Shown here one piece after another: positions 8,033 to 11,113 of a DNA stretch of 11,113 nt. The DNA comes from Oscillospiraceae bacterium (GTDB lineage: Bacteria > Bacillota > Clostridia > Oscillospirales > Ruminococcaceae), in NCBI GenBank assembly GCA_902798675.1, contig CADBXQ010000045.1:1-11113 (forward strand). The letters are read 5' to 3'. The first letter of the stretch is position 1. Every line of letters begins with the position of its first letter. Below the pieces are notes generated by a model, which was not told the DNA's origin, made no database searches, and saw only the letters and a program-made list of their open reading frames with translations. Both the position numbers and the translations under genes were made by a program.

Positions 8033-8921
8033 TCACCTAAAAACCGTCAAAACGCCGGGATCTAAAACCAGATATTCCTCCTCCGAAGAATCCCACAAAA
8101 AGTCTTTGCTATGCAAAACGTCGAAATCCAAAAATCTAGCCAGCAAACCAGAATTATTAAGAACTGCAGCTGCTTTATTGAGATAGTATCTTTTTCTGTT
8201 TGCAACAAGGGGCGGGATAGTCTGGATGCTTTTTTATTTGATCTAAAGCAAAATCCATCAGCTTACAATCACACATTTCGCCGCTTGAAAATTTATCATA
8301 ATCTTCTTTGAAATATAGCTTAAACTGTTCGGTAATCCAAGGCTCCAAAGAGTCATATATTAAATCTTTATGACTGAAGGTGAATCTTTGTGGATCCATG
8401 AATATCAATTTTTGTTTGATTTTTTCTAGGTCAGAGTTTTCCAAAATCCGAGCATTAGGCCTGAGAAGCATGGTTAAAACTTCTCCATTTGGAGCTGCAT
8501 AGCGACTGGCGCATCCAAAGCTGGGCGTCGTATATATTCCACTGCCCCTAACATTTTTCACACCGCTTGCTACGTAAACTTTACCATTTTTCATCTCTTG
8601 AGCAAATCTTTTTTCAGAAATTCCCCTATACAAAACCACCCCAGACGTGGATCTCAAGCTAAACATATCCTTGTTTTCAAGCCTTAAAGGCCTGCTATTG
8701 GCTAAAATATAGTCAGAACAAACCTTGTCAAAATCTTCTGGAGAACAATTTTTATTATCCTCTAAAAATTTATCCACCTTGCAGTATAAAATTTTAGCGT
8801 CTTGATCAATTTGCGAACCTTCAGCAAAAACTTTCAAATTCGATTCCAAGCGAACAAAGCCGCAAAAAATGGCGAAAATGACAAATAAAAAACTCAATAA
8901 CCTTTTAAACCAGACAAACAC
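8033..8921 (-). pseudogene. Secreted ADP-ribosyltransferase-like protein, split by a frameshift at an A6 tract
   Basis: The first frame (to a stop at 8175) has a signal-like N-terminus: FKRLLSFLFVIFAIFCGF, then KVFA-EGS. It continues into an ART-like fold: VVLYRGISEKRF with the NAD-binding Arg (codon 8627-8625), GSGIYTTPSFGCASRYA, and EVLTMLLRPNARIL. After DFALDQIK, at the A6 run 8235-8230, the frame shifted by +1 stays open to TGA 8033. That tail reads RYYLNKAAAVLNNS, GLLARFLDFDVL, SSEEEYLVLDPGVLTVF. The last part resembles the E-x-E strand of R-S-E ARTs (Glu codons 8083-8075). Dropping one A gives about 295 residues. I prefer GTG 8921, eight bases after GGGGG, over GTG 8954, which has no SD. 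A perfect promoter lies upstream. Target and activity are unknown. The ART assignment rests on pattern only. Confidence 0.6.
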
Positions 8922-8980
8922 AAAAGAAACCCCCGATAAATCCAGCGCCCACACAAAGCACCGTCAAACAACACTCGCTT

Positions 8981-9009
8981 ATTATATACCATTATTTTTA
9001 AAATGTCAA
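8981..9009 (-). promoter_or_regulatory. Consensus promoter for the ART-like gene
   Basis: TTGACA (9009-9004), exactly 17 bases, then TATAAT (8986-8981) on the minus strand: an unmodified sigma-A consensus. A start near 8974 gives a leader of about 50 bases before GTG 8921. So strong a promoter argues that the gene is, or recently was, highly expressed. Confidence 0.8.
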
Positions 9010-9029
9010 TGGTAAACTTAAAAAAATTT

Positions 9030-9185
9030 TTATATTAGTCAAGAGCAACAATAAAAAACACCTCAACCACGAACAATGCTTAAAGTTTATTTGAAAAGTA
9101 GGCGCTTGAATTTGAGCCACAAACCGCCATTTGGCCCGCATAGTCACACAATACTTGCAGATACAATACAGTTTTTAGTATTTTA
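9030..9185. other. Intergenic patch with higher GC, no gene recognised
   Basis: This is the middle of the 361-base gap between the divergent starts at 8921 and 9283. About 9090-9165 is richer in G and C than its surroundings (CCGCCATTTGGCCCGCATAG). A 38-codon ATG frame (9076 on) lacks an SD. It might be a repeat or a relic. I see no clear hairpin or transposon end. Confidence 0.3.
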
Positions 9186-9195
9186 TTGACATGAC

Positions 9196-9225
9196 TTGAC
9201 AGAATATGTAAGATAATGTTATAAT
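9196..9225 (+). promoter_or_regulatory. Promoter for the Nif11-leader TNT toxin
   Basis: TTGACA (9196-9201), 18 bases, TATAAT (9220-9225): near-consensus sigma-A. A second TTGACA lies ten bases earlier (9186-9191). The expected start near 9232 leaves a leader of about 50 bases with the AGGGGGG ribosome-binding site before ATG 9283. Confidence 0.75.
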
Positions 9226-9282
9226 GTAGTTGGAATGTTTTATATTCCATATATTTAATTTTTACTTAAGGGGGGAAGTTTA

Positions 9283-10947
9283 ATGAATAAAACCATATTA
9301 GAGTTTTGCAACGAGATAAATTCTAACCCAAAACTCAAAAGCGAAATGACAAATAAAATATTAGAATATTGTAAAAATAACAATACCTCACAGTCAAAAA
9401 TTAATATCATAAACGAAATAATATTACCAACAGCTACAAAGATGGGGTTTGATTTTTCCGCCGAAGAATTACTTGATCATGAAAACAATGTAAAAAACGA
9501 GCTCACATTAGAAGATCTTGAAAGCGTTAGCGGCGGAGTTGGAGTCAAAGCAAAAGTTATGAGCTTATTCGCCACGCTTAATTTATCAGCTGGCATCTTG
9601 GCCGGATCAACGGCTTTTGCTATTAATCAACCAAATTCTTCGCCCATCACCATCTCCGCATCAAACTCAACTATTAAAAGTGTAGATGTGGATCAGTCAA
9701 TCTTAGACACTTCAAGTTCAACTTCTCAAAGCGAAAACAACTCAAACAACACATCCAGCAATGCATTGACCCAGGTTAAAGCAAAACAAGACGCTGCTGG
9801 TGAAAATCAAGCAATGTCAAGAGAAGAAACCATGAAAGCTGTGATAGAAGACATAGCAAAAGAATTAAAAAATAGCAGTTTTGACTTTAAAAGAGAAGCG
9901 AATAAAAACGATCTTCACAATTTAAATGCCGACGATGACATTTCAAAAGCTATTAAAAATTTTAGCGAAAAATCAAAAGAAATTGCAAAGATTTTGGATC
10001 AAAAATCTTCTTTTAAATCTTTGAAACAATTAATTTCATCTGGTGATAATAAAATTTTAGATGATACTTTTGTATCGCTTAGAAAACTATCCCCAAGAGA
10101 AAACGTTGCTGAAATGTTAATTTTAGATGATTGGGCAGCTTTGAACAACGTTAGTCACAACACCTCTGTAATAGCAAGTCCATACTTTATTGATAAAGAA
10201 GGGAAACCAATATGGCCCGATAATCGTGGTTATAAAAAGGATGCACAAATAAAAAATATTATTGACGACATGAAAACCGGCTATGAAATAGACAGATATG
10301 GTTCTGAATATGGGTTTTATGTCTGCCCTGCAAACAATAACGCAAGTGTTTCATATGCAAAACGAGCACTCGCTAACCGAGAAAATAAAAATTTTTATCA
10401 TAAATATACTGTGACTAGAAATTTTTCAGAACTAAAAACAGTTATAAAGGAATTAGGACTCGATAATTGTTTAGAATTAGAAAAGCAAGCTGTAAATATA
10501 TATATAAAAATTAAAGACCAAATAAAAACAAAATTCCAAATACAACCGAGCTCCCATCCCTACTCTAAAGAAGACTACTTCAATTACCAACAATTAAAAG
10601 GTTTAATAGACAACAAAGGCAGTATTGACGAAATGCTTATTCCAAACGCAAATGTGAACCAAGTTAAAGAAGAGTTTAATAAGCTTAAAACAATTTTATC
10701 TCAATATGACGAGGTTTTTAAAACTGCCAAAACAAATGCACCTGATAAAGAGGAAAAAATTCAAACGTTGCAAGACAGCATAAAACGTGGATATATAAAT
10801 TTGAATGATAATTTAAACTGTTCACAGGTTTATTCCGGAACCATCGCGCCTGCATTTAAACAAGAAGGGGGCGGAGAACAAATAGAACTTCCTTTTTCGG
10901 TGAGCTTACTAAAAAGCTTAGGGTTCTTGCAAGATGCAAAAAATTAG
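9283..10947 (+). CDS. Nif11/double-glycine leader protein with C-terminal TNT-type NAD+ glycohydrolase domain
   Basis: 554 residues in four parts. (1) 1-85: Nif11-like leader, with ILPTATKMGFDFSAEELL (47-64) and ELTLEDLESVSGG ending in GG at 84-85. (2) 86-113: VGVKAKV, a hydrophobic run, then STAFA, shaped like a Sec signal or a membrane segment. (3) About 116-170: a Ser/Asn/Thr-rich linker, then helical charged sequence to about 280. (4) A TNT-like domain. It reads PIWPDNRGY (309-317), GYEIDRYGSEYGFYV (R338), KRAL (R361), NFYHKYTV (H373), then SGTIAPAFKQEGGGEQIELP (Q527) near the end. These match the Arg, Arg, His and Gln of Mycobacterium tuberculosis TNT, which hydrolyses NAD+. Between H373 and Q527 lie some 120 residues more than in TNT. 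It should be exported and may need an immunity partner. ATG has AGGGGGG upstream. The frame is intact. Confidence 0.8.
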   Translation: MNKTILEFCNEINSNPKLKSEMTNKILEYCKNNNTSQSKINIINEIILPTATKMGFDFSAEELLDHENNVKNELTLEDLESVSGGVGVKAKVMSLFATLNLSAGILAGSTAFAINQPNSSPITISASNSTIKSVDVDQSILDTSSSTSQSENNSNNTSSNALTQVKAKQDAAGENQAMSREETMKAVIEDIAKELKNSSFDFKREANKNDLHNLNADDDISKAIKNFSEKSKEIAKILDQKSSFKSLKQLISSGDNKILDDTFVSLRKLSPRENVAEMLILDDWAALNNVSHNTSVIASPYFIDKEGKPIWPDNRGYKKDAQIKNIIDDMKTGYEIDRYGSEYGFYVCPANNNASVSYAKRALANRENKNFYHKYTVTRNFSELKTVIKELGLDNCLELEKQAVNIYIKIKDQIKTKFQIQPSSHPYSKEDYFNYQQLKGLIDNKGSIDEMLIPNANVNQVKEEFNKLKTILSQYDEVFKTAKTNAPDKEEKIQTLQDSIKRGYINLNDNLNCSQVYSGTIAPAFKQEGGGEQIELPFSVSLLKSLGFLQDAKN

Positions 10948-10990
10948 TTTATAATATAATATATTAGTTAAATGTTAGGAGGATTTTATT

Positions 10991-11113
10991 ATGGATTTTA
11001 ATAACAGTTCAAACGTTACAGAGGACAACAGATCAACAGGGGAAAAGGTTGTGATTTTAAACAGAAAGCCAACATATGAAAATGATATTGGTGTGTATAA
11101 GGATGGCGAAGCT
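10991..11113 (+). CDS. Unidentified protein, N-terminal 41 codons (cut by window edge)
   Basis: An excellent AGGAGG sits eight bases before ATG 10991, 43 bases after the toxin stop and on the same strand. The visible part begins MDFNNSSNVTEDNRS and continues GEKVVILNRKPTYENDIG. It has no leader-like GG motif, signal peptide or membrane segment. I do not recognise the family. A TATAAT (10949-10960 region) precedes it, but the tight spacing suggests cotranscription with the toxin. Position makes an immunity protein or an export partner possible; neither is shown by sequence. Confidence 0.75.
   Translation, partial: MDFNNSSNVTEDNRSTGEKVVILNRKPTYENDIGVYKDGEA

Noticed and set aside
8954..8954. 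GTG 8954 as start of the ART-like gene
   Set aside because: No SD and an untypical prefix before the signal peptide. GTG 8921 is better placed relative to GGGGG.
9076..9192. Small 38-codon frame on the plus strand in the divergent intergenic region
   Set aside because: No SD, no recognisable product and it ends inside the promoter of the next gene.
1..11113. CRISPR array, tRNA, rRNA, intact insertion sequence or strong intrinsic terminator
   Set aside because: No regular spaced repeats, RNA-gene signatures, transposase genes or clear GC hairpin plus T-run were seen on reading both strands.

Overview
The window is low-GC Firmicutes DNA, most like the class Clostridia. The gene order remA-gmk-rpoZ-coaBC-priA is the conserved Firmicutes housekeeping cluster. 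Ribosome-binding sites are strong AGGAGG types and the promoters are near-consensus vegetative ones. An Oscillospirales-like source is my inference from the protein flavour (RpoZ, RemA). Several genes carry single disabling lesions, which would suit a host-restricted bacterium with a decaying genome, or else assembly errors.

Left part (1-5876, minus strand): a promoter at about 3347-3375 drives remA, gmk, rpoZ, coaBC and priA (priA runs off the left edge). Upstream of it, uppP has its own promoter and carries a +1 frameshift. Next is an RhlE-type DEAD-box helicase that has lost motif VI and whose C-terminal tail continues in another frame. coaBC has an SD and ATG but an in-frame TAA as codon 4.

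Right part (6121-11113): an accessory island of exported peptides and toxins. A Nif11-type double-glycine leader peptide with a 35-residue core (TTG start) is followed by a radical SAM/SPASM maturase, a RiPP system. Convergent to it is an ADP-ribosyltransferase-like secreted protein split by a +1 frameshift at an A6 tract; its catalytic-type Glu motif lies in the shifted frame. Divergent from that gene, with back-to-back consensus promoters, is a 554-residue protein. It begins with the same kind of Nif11/GG leader, then has a Sec-signal-like hydrophobic stretch, and ends in a TNT-type NAD+ glycohydrolase domain with all expected key residues. A further gene begins right after it and is cut by the window edge; it could be an immunity protein or a transport component.

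The most notable content is the RiPP-style leader used on both a small modified peptide and a large NAD+-degrading toxin. This suggests one double-glycine export route for both. No transporter, tRNA, rRNA, CRISPR array or intact insertion sequence is visible.
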